Source: Chitinophaga pinensis (GTDB lineage: Bacteria; Bacteroidota; Bacteroidia; Chitinophagales; Chitinophagaceae). From it: DNA of 64,000 nucleotides. Below, in pieces: positions 10,866-18,905 of this stretch. The position numbers were made by a program, and so were the translations under genes. The notes under the pieces are model-generated. The model had not been told where the DNA came from, did no database searches, and was given only the letters and a program-made list of their open reading frames with translations. Location of the stretch: positions 4,960,001 through 5,024,000 of the forward strand of contig LR632930.1 in the NCBI GenBank assembly GCA_902167325.1, read 5' to 3'. Numbering within the stretch: the first letter of the stretch is position 1; every line of letters begins with the position of its first letter.

Positions 10866-11666
10866 CTATTTCTTCCTGATCTCCCGGAGCATAAGGTAAT
10901 ACGCCGGACCGGGCATATTGCCATGGTCGTAACCGTCGAATTCGTAGAGATGGGTGTTTTTATGCCCTGCCAGCTGCATCATCCGCGCCCAATAGGCGTT
11001 TTCTTCATAACGGCCCATCATTTCCTTCTCCCGGTCGCCGGTATATAGGAAAAGCGGGGGTGCATCAGCACGTACATGGTACAAGGGCGCAAATGCATCT
11101 ATTATCGCTTGTATCTCGGGGATATTCCGCTCTTTGCGGATGGTAAAATGGGTGATAGCGGTGGAGCTGAAGGGGAAGAGGGCTGCAATACGGTTAGCGT
11201 CTATCTGGTAAGGGGCCAGCCACTGTTTGTCGAGGCCCACCATGGCGGCGAGGTATCCGCCGGCGGAATGGCCGGCTACATAAATGCGGGAGGTATCGCC
11301 ACCAAATTCGTGCGCATGTTGGAAAGCCCAGGCTACCGCTGCCGCAGCATCTTCAATATAAGCCGGACAGCTCACTTTCGGACTAAAACGGTAGTTGGCT
11401 GCCATTACCACCACACCCTGCTGCATCAGTTCTTTCGGGATGAATTTGTTACCTCCTGTTATTCCGCCTCCATGAAACCAAACGATCACCGGCAGCTTCG
11501 CTTGTTTTGACGGATGATATACATCCAGCACACAACGCTCCCGCATGTACGGCGTTTGTTCGCCGGTGCGGTAGGCTATATTGTCTTTCCGGATGTAGGT
11601 GAGGGTATCCTGGCCGGCGGCAGCGAAGCACAGGAAAAGGAGGATGCAGGATAACAGGTATTTCAT
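10866..11666 (-). CDS. Secreted alpha/beta-hydrolase esterase (BD-FAE/lipase-like)
   Basis: A 266-residue protein with a signal peptide (MKYLLSCILLFLCFAAAGQ). The oxyanion-hole motif HGGG is at 65-68, the nucleophile elbow GHSAGG at 132-137 (Ser134), and a candidate catalytic His in GYDHGNM near the C-terminus. An Asp in FLYTGDREKE completes a plausible triad. This is the hormone-sensitive-lipase/BD-FAE type of alpha/beta-hydrolase that deacylates small esters, often sugar esters such as acetyl or feruloyl groups. Acting in the periplasm is inferred from the signal. It sits upstream, in transcription, of the DUF6266-like gene. An O-acetyl sialate esterase role is conceivable because a sialic-acid locus lies nearby, but nothing in the sequence proves it. 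Confidence 0.8.
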   Translation of the reverse strand: MKYLLSCILLFLCFAAAGQDTLTYIRKDNIAYRTGEQTPYMRERCVLDVYHPSKQAKLPVIVWFHGGGITGGNKFIPKELMQQGVVVMAANYRFSPKVSCPAYIEDAAAAVAWAFQHAHEFGGDTSRIYVAGHSAGGYLAAMVGLDKQWLAPYQIDANRIAALFPFSSTAITHFTIRKERNIPEIQAIIDAFAPLYHVRADAPPLFLYTGDREKEMMGRYEENAYWARMMQLAGHKNTHLYEFDGYDHGNMPGPAYYLMLREIRKK

Positions 11667-11708
11667 GCCTGTTAAATTAAATAATTTATCGGGGGATATC
11701 TAACACAA

Positions 11709-12149
11709 TCACCACCAATCCGCACCTTCCAGCACTTTGCCTTCTTTATCGAAAACCACGTGCTGATCATCGGGTGTACCGTCCAGCTCAACCTGGTAAT
11801 ACACTTTACCATCGCGGGTTACCTGATCCACGTCATCCACACGGAAGCCTTTGTAATCGGTTTTAATCGCACGTGTTATGGCAGGTGGCAATGCACCTTT
11901 GCGGAGATCGCTTTTCCAGGCAAGGAGCTTGCCCTTCTGATCGTAAAGCGCTTTATGATCTACCCGGCCAACATTGAAATCGGCTTCCAGGCGCTCGCCC
12001 TTCCGCTCCCATTCCACGTCTTTCGCCGTAGGGAACTTATTCTTGAAGGCCTTCTGAACGGTGGCAGGCACACCCTGCGCCACCCGGATGTCCTGACCGG
12101 AGGTAACACCAGCGATACATAGTGCGAGGAACAACAGCAATGCTTTCAT
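11709..12149 (-). CDS. Secreted PepSY-like (DUF2874) protein
   Basis: A 146-residue protein starting at ATG 12149, with the signal peptide MKALLLFLALCIAGVTSG. Two tandem repeats of the PepSY-like/BLIP-like fold follow. The first has VPATVQKAFKNKFPTAKDVE then ADFNVGRVDHKALYDQKG. The second has PPAITRAIKTDYKGFRVDDV then YYQVELDGTPDDQHVVFDKE. These are periplasmic proteins of unknown role that are abundant in Bacteroidota, and protease inhibition is only a suggestion for the family. It ends in the usual W-W-type terminus. Confidence 0.78.
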   Translation of the reverse strand: MKALLLFLALCIAGVTSGQDIRVAQGVPATVQKAFKNKFPTAKDVEWERKGERLEADFNVGRVDHKALYDQKGKLLAWKSDLRKGALPPAITRAIKTDYKGFRVDDVDQVTRDGKVYYQVELDGTPDDQHVVFDKEGKVLEGADWW

Positions 12150-12200
12150 TATCAAACAGTTTTACTAAAAATAACAAATCCTGCCGATAAAAGTTAGCTG

Positions 12201-12818
12201 TTAGCTTCCACTAAGCCGGGAAAATGTACAAAACCGGAACTCCTGTGTAGTGCCGAAAGGAGTGGTATGCAAATGCGTCTGACAACCATTTACCTGGAAC
12301 TGACCACCGAAGGTGCGGGTCATCTTATCTTCAGAATATCGGGTAACGGGCAGTCCGCTGCATTTTTCAGGACCATTTTCGGAAAACGTACCCAATATCA
12401 GGGTGCCTCGGACAGCCATTGCCGCCATTTTTACATAACGGTCTATTTGCTGTGGTGTGGTCAGGAAATGAAATGCGGCGCGGTCGTGCCAGATATCGTA
12501 TTGCTCTTCCGGCTCAAATGTATCCACATCACCTGCTATCCATGTAACGGATAGCGCCTTCTCCCCCAGCCTTGCCTTTGCTTTTTCCAAAGCCACAGCA
12601 GAAATATCCAGTACCGTGATATTAGAATATCCTTCTTCCAGTAAATAATCCACGAGTTTGCTGTCGCCCCCGCCGATATCGATAATACGGGCGTTTTTAT
12701 CCCCCGCAGCATTACGGATCAGTGTCAGCGACAGCTCAGGCTTCTCCTGCGTCCAGCTCACCTCTGCCGGGCCTTTCTCTTTATATACTTTCTCCCAATG
12801 CGCGTGTTTTTCGCTCAT
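12201..12818 (-). CDS. Class I SAM-dependent methyltransferase
   Basis: A 205-residue soluble protein. Motif I is RIIDIGGGDSKLVDYLL (about 43-59), followed by ITVLDISAVALEKAK as motif II and WIAGDVDTFEP and DIWHDRAAFHFLT as motifs III-IV, the Rossmann methyltransferase order. The N-terminal HWEKVYKEKGPAEVSW is typical of small Bacteroidota methyltransferases related to thiopurine/tellurite methyltransferases. The substrate is unknown. It starts 30 bases after the MFS transporter stop on the same strand, so read-through from the sialic-acid operon is possible, but a role there is not indicated. Confidence 0.82.
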   Translation of the reverse strand: MSEKHAHWEKVYKEKGPAEVSWTQEKPELSLTLIRNAAGDKNARIIDIGGGDSKLVDYLLEEGYSNITVLDISAVALEKAKARLGEKALSVTWIAGDVDTFEPEEQYDIWHDRAAFHFLTTPQQIDRYVKMAAMAVRGTLILGTFSENGPEKCSGLPVTRYSEDKMTRTFGGQFQVNGCQTHLHTTPFGTTQEFRFCTFSRLSGS

Positions 12819-12848
12819 GCCTGTATTGTTTCAGGCAAAATTACGGAA

Positions 12849-14093
12849 TTACCCGTTCACCTCTCCTTCCAGGCAGTCCTTCACTTTGGGCTTCAGCATC
12901 ACCAGCAGCATAATTACCGCTGCCAAAATCACAATTGACATCAGGGCAAAGTCACGCCCGAGGTTGCCTGCGTCAGTAGACTTACCCAGCCATCCGGTGA
13001 TCATGGCACCGGAGAAAACGCCTCCCATGTTCATGATGCCATACGCCGTAGCACGACTGCGTGGTGGAACAAACTGGCAGAGGATGGGCATGTTATTGGC
13101 ATCAAACATCCCGAAGCCCGCCCCAAAAAAGAATGCGGCAGCCACGAGGAACACCACCGATCCCCCAAGACCGAGGAACAACAAGGCCGGTATGGTGAGC
13201 GACAGTCCGATGGCACTGGTAAACACCCTGCCCCGCACATTGCGCTGCACCCAGCGGTCGGATAGTATCCCTCCCACCACCACCCCGATAAACGAAGAAG
13301 CCGCGATGGTAATGGTGGCCAGCGGCCCCGCTTCGCTCATGGGCACACCCAGACTGTCGGCAAACAACGTAGGCAACCAGTTCTTAATGGCCCAGCCGGG
13401 TATGCTTGGAATAGAAAAATATAAGAAGATCACCCAGAATGGTACCAGCACCAGCAGGCCTTTGACTCCCCCGAAAAGGGGCTTCCCTGTAGCAGTCAGA
13501 TCATCTGCCGCATACGCCGGCCGTTTCTCATGCAGTAAAAGCATCAATACCGCCGCATATACGATCCCGATAAGCCCGAACCAGTGGAAGGTAGCCTGCC
13601 ACGATGCTGCGGCAGCTATGGTGGCCCCAAAGCCTCCCAGTGCCTGCCCCATGTACAGGCCGGTCATGTGAATACCCACCGCAAGGGAACGCGTGGAGCC
13701 GGTATGGTAGTCCGCAATCAGTGATAAAGCCGCAGGGATATACAACGCCTCACTCACACCCATGATAGCCCGCAGGGCATAGAGCTGCCAGTAGCCATCG
13801 GCATACCCCATGAGCATTGTAACGGCAGACCAAACGAAAAGACTGCCCGTAATAAGCCATTTGCGGTTGAACTTATCCGCCGCGAGGCCCGATAAGGGCG
13901 ACATCAGTCCGTATATCCAGAGGAACACCGCCATGAGGCGCCCGAAGTTGGTAGCGCTTTCCAGCTCGTGTATATCGATCTGGATGGCGGGCCGCATGGT
14001 GGAAAGCATCTGCCGGTCGAGGTAATTAAGCAGCGCCACCACCCAAAGGAGTGCTACTACGAGCCAAGGATAATATCTTGCGTTCTTCATCAT
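12849..14093 (-). CDS. MFS transporter, predicted sialic-acid importer (NanT-like)
   Basis: A 414-residue, about 12-helix MFS protein of the anion:cation symporter type. It has LNYLDRQMLSTMRP after helix 1, LAADKFNRKWLITG between helices 2 and 3, and GGILSDRWVQRNVRGR at the same place in the second half. It is the last clear member of the sialic-acid operon, after the kelch mutarotase. Bacteroidota with a nan locus use an inner-membrane MFS permease for Neu5Ac, so I infer uptake of Neu5Ac from the periplasm. Sequence alone would equally allow a hexuronate or other organic-anion substrate. Confidence 0.82.
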   Translation of the reverse strand: MMKNARYYPWLVVALLWVVALLNYLDRQMLSTMRPAIQIDIHELESATNFGRLMAVFLWIYGLMSPLSGLAADKFNRKWLITGSLFVWSAVTMLMGYADGYWQLYALRAIMGVSEALYIPAALSLIADYHTGSTRSLAVGIHMTGLYMGQALGGFGATIAAAASWQATFHWFGLIGIVYAAVLMLLLHEKRPAYAADDLTATGKPLFGGVKGLLVLVPFWVIFLYFSIPSIPGWAIKNWLPTLFADSLGVPMSEAGPLATITIAASSFIGVVVGGILSDRWVQRNVRGRVFTSAIGLSLTIPALLFLGLGGSVVFLVAAAFFFGAGFGMFDANNMPILCQFVPPRSRATAYGIMNMGGVFSGAMITGWLGKSTDAGNLGRDFALMSIVILAAVIMLLVMLKPKVKDCLEGEVNG

Positions 14094-14131
14094 ACTGTAC
14101 CGTGGGATCTTTTAAAGCTAATCAAATAAAG

Positions 14132-15238
14132 TTACTCTGCGGCGGTACGCACGCGCGGTGTTCTCGTACCCGGGCGCACTTCACCACCCGGCATCACCAG
14201 CAACCCATTCCAGCGCACCAGCGGTGTTGTTACCGGTGCCCATACGCTGGCGTTTGGGTTTGTTGCCGCATCCTGTTTGCGTTCTGTAATGATATGCCCT
14301 TTCAATGCCCATGCATCCTGCTTTGGATCGTAGGCATAGATGGAATCGGGGAAACCGGGATGCTGCTCACGCAGGGTGCCTGCCATGGCTGCATCTGCGC
14401 CGGAATCACCGCCGAAGATGATCAGCGTACCGTTGGAACCTGTTGCTGCAGGGGATGGTGCTGCTACAGTGGCGGCGGGCATCGTTGCACAGGCTATCCA
14501 TCCACTGTCTGGATGATAGCGGTATGCATCGCGGAGATATCCGCGTTCGCCTTTACTGAAAGCCGCCCCGCTGAAGAGGAAGAACGTATTGCCCGAAGCA
14601 CCTGCCACACTCAGCATCCGCGCGGCACCAGGCCATGTAGGGAGCTGCTGCCATTGGCGGTTTGATGGTGTTACTGAAAGGTCCAGCATATAAAAATCAC
14701 TTGCAGCGTCTTTACTGTCCGGTGCATGCAAGCCTCCGGCCACATAGATACGATCTCCTGCCAGTGCGCCACAGGTATTGGCCAGTGGTACCGGTAAGGG
14801 AGGGAATGTGGTGGTATGCAGACTGTCATGCTTCCATTCGAGCAAATAGGTGTCAGCATAATGCCCTTCCGCATTGCTGCCACCAATAATAAGGAGTCCT
14901 TCCTTTATGGAAATGGAAACACCGTAGCCGAGCGGGCGTGGCAATGTTCCAGCTTCCTTCCAGGTACTGCCTGCATCTTCGAGTACGAATACTTTATCGT
15001 ACCAGGTTTTGGTTCCGCCATTCCAGGGTGTTCCGCCGTTGGGGAAATTACTGCCTCCTGCCACCATCAGCGCACCGTTGGATACGCCGGCGAACGATCC
15101 TGCAAACCCCGTTGCATCAGGGATAGCAGGCAGCGTATCCCAATGATACGCCGCCTGCGTGGTTTCCGTTTTACGCATACTGCAACTTTCTGCCATACTG
15201 CACATCATTATTAAAGCAACAAAAAAGATATTTCTCAT
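14132..15238 (-). CDS. Kelch-repeat N-acetylneuraminate mutarotase (NanM-like)
   Basis: A 368-residue exported protein, the same length as E. coli NanM. The N-terminus MRNIFFVALIMMCSMAESC is a signal peptide, with a possible lipidated cysteine. At least five kelch blades are visible, for example ALMVAGGSNFPNGGTPWNGG, LIIGGSNAEGHYADT, RIYVAGGLHAPDSKDA, FFLFSGAA and LIIFGGDSGADAAM. The cyclically permuted mutarotase family converts alpha-Neu5Ac released by sialidases into the beta anomer, in the periplasm. It begins 3 bases after the PKD/LamG gene and 38 bases before the MFS gene, inside the sialic-acid operon, which makes the function convincing. Confidence 0.88.
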   Translation of the reverse strand: MRNIFFVALIMMCSMAESCSMRKTETTQAAYHWDTLPAIPDATGFAGSFAGVSNGALMVAGGSNFPNGGTPWNGGTKTWYDKVFVLEDAGSTWKEAGTLPRPLGYGVSISIKEGLLIIGGSNAEGHYADTYLLEWKHDSLHTTTFPPLPVPLANTCGALAGDRIYVAGGLHAPDSKDAASDFYMLDLSVTPSNRQWQQLPTWPGAARMLSVAGASGNTFFLFSGAAFSKGERGYLRDAYRYHPDSGWIACATMPAATVAAPSPAATGSNGTLIIFGGDSGADAAMAGTLREQHPGFPDSIYAYDPKQDAWALKGHIITERKQDAATNPNASVWAPVTTPLVRWNGLLVMPGGEVRPGTRTPRVRTAAE

Positions 15239-15241
15239 ACA

Positions 15242-16750
15242 CTACAATTGATGCAGCGCCTGCACTTCCGCTTCCGTGAGCGCTTTGCCGTAAATGATCA
15301 CATCATCTATCTGACCATTGAAATAGGAAGAATTGGACGTAGCGCCTTCCTGGAACCCGATCTTGAAGTCCTGTCCGTTTGATACGCTACGTAAAGCAGG
15401 CGCCGTGGCGGTACCTACCCGCACCCCGTCGATATATACCGCTGTGGTGAGTCCGTCGCGCACACTTACCACATGATGCCATCCACCATCATTCACTTTA
15501 CCGGTTCCGCCGAGGTTTACGAAGGTAGAACCCACGCCATCTTCGATACAGAAGCGCATCTGGCGGTCGGTAGCATTATCCATCAGGCGGAGCCACGTCT
15601 GGTTATCCTTACTGCCGTTGCGGCCCGATTCCTGCCAGAGCATCATGCGGGTAGTGGCACTGGTTTTCACCCACATGGCTACGGTATAATCACCCGTTCC
15701 AAAGTTGGTAGCGGCATGATCGGCCAGCATTACACCTGCTGAACCACTGAAGGTGGCTGTTTGCGCGGTATTGCCGAAGCGGTCGGCCGCAAAAGATACC
15801 CCTCCGCCCACACTACTTACGGAGATAGTATTCGGACCAAGGTCTGCCGCACTGTTATTGAATGGCAGGTAAGCCGATAAACCGGTTGCCGGGATCACCA
15901 GCAGATATTTATCCGTGGTTTTGGTGTTGGAATTAAAAGGGTTCCTTACCGTGAGCGTCACTTTATAACGGCCCGGCTGCGTGAAGGTGAATTCGGGGTC
16001 CTGATCAGCAGAGGCGAATGTTTCCGCTCCTTCCACTTTCCAGTCCCAGCCCGTAACATTACCTACGGATGCATCTTTCAGTTTGATCTTTCCGCCTGCA
16101 TACGTGGCGGGCTGTGCGGCCGTAAAGGCTGCGCTGATAGATGAAGGATCCAGGATGCGCACGAAGTTCTCTTTCACCGCCTGATCGGTAAACTGTGGAT
16201 TGGAAGCCGTCAGCGATACGCGGTAGTATCCGGTATCCGTGAACTTCATAACTGGATGCTGTACTGTAGAACGCAGCGTAGCGCCACCTTTCACGGGCGT
16301 GAACTCCCAGGCCCAGGTTTGGGGCTTACCCGCACTGGTATCTCTGAAGGTTACGTTCTCTCCCGTAAAGTATACAGCGGCAGCGGTTTTAAAGTCTGCA
16401 CGTACGCGGTTATAATCTACGGTGATATAAGCTTTACGCGTCAATGTTTTCTCACTATGCGCATTGCGCACTTCCAGCGTCACTTCATAGGTACCGGGTG
16501 CGGTGTATATCACTTTCGGAGCCGACATGGAAGAAGATTCCGGTTTACCACCGGGGAAATTCCACTTCCAGTGCGTCACATATCCGTCGGAGAAATCTTT
16601 GAACACGATACTGTCACCGGCGCTGATCTCCTGTTTATCGGATTCAAATACCACTTCACGGATCACGCTGTCGCTGCGGTCTTCATCTTTCTTACAGGCG
16701 GCGAACAACAGGGCCGCAAAGCAAAATAAAAGGTAACGGGAATTCTTCAT
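15242..16750 (-). CDS. PKD-PKD-PKD-LamG surface lipoprotein of the sialic-acid locus
   Basis: I start this at ATG 16750 because MKNSRYLLFCFAALLFAAC is a clean lipoprotein signal, whereas the longer frame overlaps the lyase gene. The mature 502-residue protein has three PKD-type beta domains with W-x-W-x-F/V cores (THWKWNFPGG, QTWAWEFTPVKGG, TGWDWKVEGAETF), each ending in G-x-Y-x-V-T/S-L. A LamG/concanavalin domain closes it (TGDYTVAMWVKT, WHHVVSVRDG, YFNGQIDDVIIYGKALTEAE). No catalytic residues are seen. The position between the lyase and mutarotase genes suggests an outer-surface glycan-binding protein for sialoglycans, but binding specificity is inferred from context only. Confidence 0.82.
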   Translation of the reverse strand: MKNSRYLLFCFAALLFAACKKDEDRSDSVIREVVFESDKQEISAGDSIVFKDFSDGYVTHWKWNFPGGKPESSSMSAPKVIYTAPGTYEVTLEVRNAHSEKTLTRKAYITVDYNRVRADFKTAAAVYFTGENVTFRDTSAGKPQTWAWEFTPVKGGATLRSTVQHPVMKFTDTGYYRVSLTASNPQFTDQAVKENFVRILDPSSISAAFTAAQPATYAGGKIKLKDASVGNVTGWDWKVEGAETFASADQDPEFTFTQPGRYKVTLTVRNPFNSNTKTTDKYLLVIPATGLSAYLPFNNSAADLGPNTISVSSVGGGVSFAADRFGNTAQTATFSGSAGVMLADHAATNFGTGDYTVAMWVKTSATTRMMLWQESGRNGSKDNQTWLRLMDNATDRQMRFCIEDGVGSTFVNLGGTGKVNDGGWHHVVSVRDGLTTAVYIDGVRVGTATAPALRSVSNGQDFKIGFQEGATSNSSYFNGQIDDVIIYGKALTEAEVQALHQL

Positions 16751-16754
16751 GTTG

Positions 16755-17717
16755 TTAGCTTTTGTGAGGGGAATGATGCCCGGATGCCACACCGCCCGGC
16801 AGGGAAGCCCCTGCGGCGCGCAATGTTTCTGCAAACCGGATGTCTTCGAGATACTGGCGGATGCCTTCCGCCTGCTGTGCATTCAGCTGCACCAGCGGCA
16901 ACCGGCAAGGACCGAGGTCAGTACCCAGTATTTTCAGGATCGTCTTTTGTGTGGGGATGGGCGAATACCTTCCCAGACAGCGGATCATGCGCACGGCTTC
17001 ATACTGCCATTTCCGCGCTTCTTCCAGCTGCCCGCTTTCAAAGCACGCTATCACCTTTCGGTACAGCGGTGCAGCAAAAGTGTACGTACTACCAATGGCG
17101 CCTTTCGCCCCCACGGCCAGCGCGGGCAGCAGCAGCTCATCGTACCCGAAGAGGATATCGAACTTACCGTTGCCGTACTCCACGCATGACTGATACTCAT
17201 GCAATGTTGAAGCGGTGTATTTGATGCCCGCCAGGTTGGGGATTGCTTTTTCCGCCAGCTGCAGGAACTCCAGCAGGTCCATGGCTACGCCGGTTATAGC
17301 GGGGATGTGATAGTAGTAAAATGGCATCTCCGGTGCGGCGGAAGCGATCTGCGCCATGCAGTCGGTCAGGTTTTGTGCCGACGATGGTTTGAAATAGAAT
17401 GCAGCCACGGCAGAGATAGCATCGGCCCCTATGCGTTGTGCATGCTCCGCGAGGCGGCGTGCTTCCGCAATAGCGGGGTGACCTACGTGTACCAGCACCA
17501 GGCAACGCTTGTTTACGGCTTTCACATAAGCTTCCGCGATCTGCATCCGCTCCTCGATAGTGAGGTTGGGGCCTTCGCCGTTGGTGCCGCAGATAAAAAC
17601 ACCCTTTACGCCATCAGCGATCAGCTGGTCTACCAGTGCGGGGATGCGGGTGAGGTCGGGCGTGCCGTTTTCGTGAAACGAGCTGAATGTGGCGGCTATC
17701 AATCCTTGTATTCTCAT
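16755..17717 (-). CDS. nanA: N-acetylneuraminate lyase (NAL/NPL type, DHDPS superfamily)
   Basis: The start is ATG 17717 (MRIQGLIAAT), giving 320 residues. The (beta/alpha)8 aldolase shows GTNGEG (44-49) for carboxylate binding, the YYYHIPAITGV motif (134-144) with the catalytic Tyr, and the Schiff-base Lys166 in GIKYTAS. FGYDELLLPALAVGAKGAIG matches the animal NPL-type pattern, which separates sialate lyases from dihydrodipicolinate synthases. It splits Neu5Ac into ManNAc and pyruvate in the cytoplasm. The gene sits between the sialidase and PKD/LamG genes with gaps of 17 and 4 bases. I am confident of lyase function, somewhat less of strict Neu5Ac specificity. Confidence 0.9.
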   Translation of the reverse strand: MRIQGLIAATFSSFHENGTPDLTRIPALVDQLIADGVKGVFICGTNGEGPNLTIEERMQIAEAYVKAVNKRCLVLVHVGHPAIAEARRLAEHAQRIGADAISAVAAFYFKPSSAQNLTDCMAQIASAAPEMPFYYYHIPAITGVAMDLLEFLQLAEKAIPNLAGIKYTASTLHEYQSCVEYGNGKFDILFGYDELLLPALAVGAKGAIGSTYTFAAPLYRKVIACFESGQLEEARKWQYEAVRMIRCLGRYSPIPTQKTILKILGTDLGPCRLPLVQLNAQQAEGIRQYLEDIRFAETLRAAGASLPGGVASGHHSPHKS

Positions 17718-17734
17718 GGTGTGGTGTGTCGGTT

Positions 17735-18886
17735 TTAACGGTTTATCCAATTGGTGTAAAATTTCTTTAAGACAAGGCTGTAGTTCCAGCCCTTGTTATC
17801 TTTCGTATTGGTTTCATAAAGACAGTAAATGATGTTGCCCGGTCCGGCAGCGAGGTCGCTGTAACCGGCGGCTCCGGGGTCCAGTACTTTGGTAACCGGC
17901 CAGGTAAGCCCGTTATCGAACGAGGCTTTTGCTGTGAGGTTCTTACGCGGGTGCTTCCCGATGTCTTTACTATCCGGGTTCACGAATACGAGCGCAGGCT
18001 TTCCTTTGGCGGATGTAACCGCGGTGATGGAAGCCATGCAGGTGGGGTCGAACAGTTCATCTGCAAAGCGTACAGTACTCCATCCGGTGCTGCCATCGGC
18101 ACTTACACTGAATGCGCGGCGCTTCACTGCCGAGGGACTGCGGATGCTCATGAGCACCTTACCATCAGGCAGCTGCACGGGCTGGCTCTCGTTGGGATTG
18201 GAGATGGTGGCGGAACTATCGGCTACAATGGCACCGCGTTCCCATGTTTTACCATAATCATCGCTGTAAATGGTGGCCATGCAGGAAGGATGGTGGCTGC
18301 GGCGGGGCGTCAGCTTGCGGGAATCTGCCATCCATACTGCTGATAACAGGCGGCCGTTCTTTAATTGTATACCGTGGCCCGGACCGGGCGCCAGCACCTT
18401 CCAGTTGTATTCCGGCTTGAAGCGGTCGTACACGGCGGTGATGTCTTTGGGTTTGGACCAGGTAAGCCCATCGTCTGCGGAAGATATGTAATACGCGTCT
18501 TTATAATCTTTCTGGTACAGCAGGTGTAAGGTTCCGCGATCGTCTACAATGGGCACGGGGTTGCCTACAGGGCCTTGTTTGAAGCTGTCCAGCACATGGA
18601 TCTCGCTCCAGGTTTTTCCTTCGTCGGTACTCCTGCGCAGGGCCAGGTGCATATCCGCCCAATCGCTGGCAGTGCCGATGCGTGCTTCGCAAAAGGCCAG
18701 CAACGAGTGCTTCTTTGTTACCACCAGCGCCGGGATGCGCATGGAAGCATAGAGACCGCCGGGTTCAAAGACAACGTGCGTCTCTTCTGCCGGTGCAGAA
18801 GCTCCCTGTCTGAGTGTGCTGCAGGAAGCGAACCACATCCCTCCCAATACTGCCATGGCAGTCATTATCCTGATTCTTCTGTTCAT
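17735..18886 (-). CDS. Exo-alpha-sialidase lipoprotein (GH33), copy 1
   Basis: The start at ATG 18886 (or 18892) gives a lipoprotein signal, MTAMAVLGGMWFASC. The six-bladed sialidase propeller is marked by the RIP motif (MRIPALVV), the acidic stretch AFCEARIG...DWAD, and Asp boxes STDEGKTW, SADDGLTW, SDDYGKTW and SFDNGLTW. An active-site Arg lies in the PGHGIQLKNGRL region. The Glu is in NPNESQPVQL, and AGYSDLA carries the catalytic Tyr. It releases terminal sialic acid from glycoconjugates on the cell surface or in the periplasm. It lies 19 bases after sialidase copy 2. The two copies differ widely in loops, so they are not a recent duplication and may prefer different linkages. Confidence 0.9.
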   Translation of the reverse strand: MNRRIRIMTAMAVLGGMWFASCSTLRQGASAPAEETHVVFEPGGLYASMRIPALVVTKKHSLLAFCEARIGTASDWADMHLALRRSTDEGKTWSEIHVLDSFKQGPVGNPVPIVDDRGTLHLLYQKDYKDAYYISSADDGLTWSKPKDITAVYDRFKPEYNWKVLAPGPGHGIQLKNGRLLSAVWMADSRKLTPRRSHHPSCMATIYSDDYGKTWERGAIVADSSATISNPNESQPVQLPDGKVLMSIRSPSAVKRRAFSVSADGSTGWSTVRFADELFDPTCMASITAVTSAKGKPALVFVNPDSKDIGKHPRKNLTAKASFDNGLTWPVTKVLDPGAAGYSDLAAGPGNIIYCLYETNTKDNKGWNYSLVLKKFYTNWINR

Positions 18887-18905
18887 ATGCATGTATTCGT
18901 TACCG

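Noticed and set aside
12658..13671. 337-codon plus-strand frame
   Set aside because: Antisense to the methyltransferase and MFS genes and rich in Pro/Ser/Thr without any domain.
16755..17717. Dihydrodipicolinate synthase
   Set aside because: The YYYHIPAITG motif and the sialidase/mutarotase neighbours point to N-acetylneuraminate lyase.
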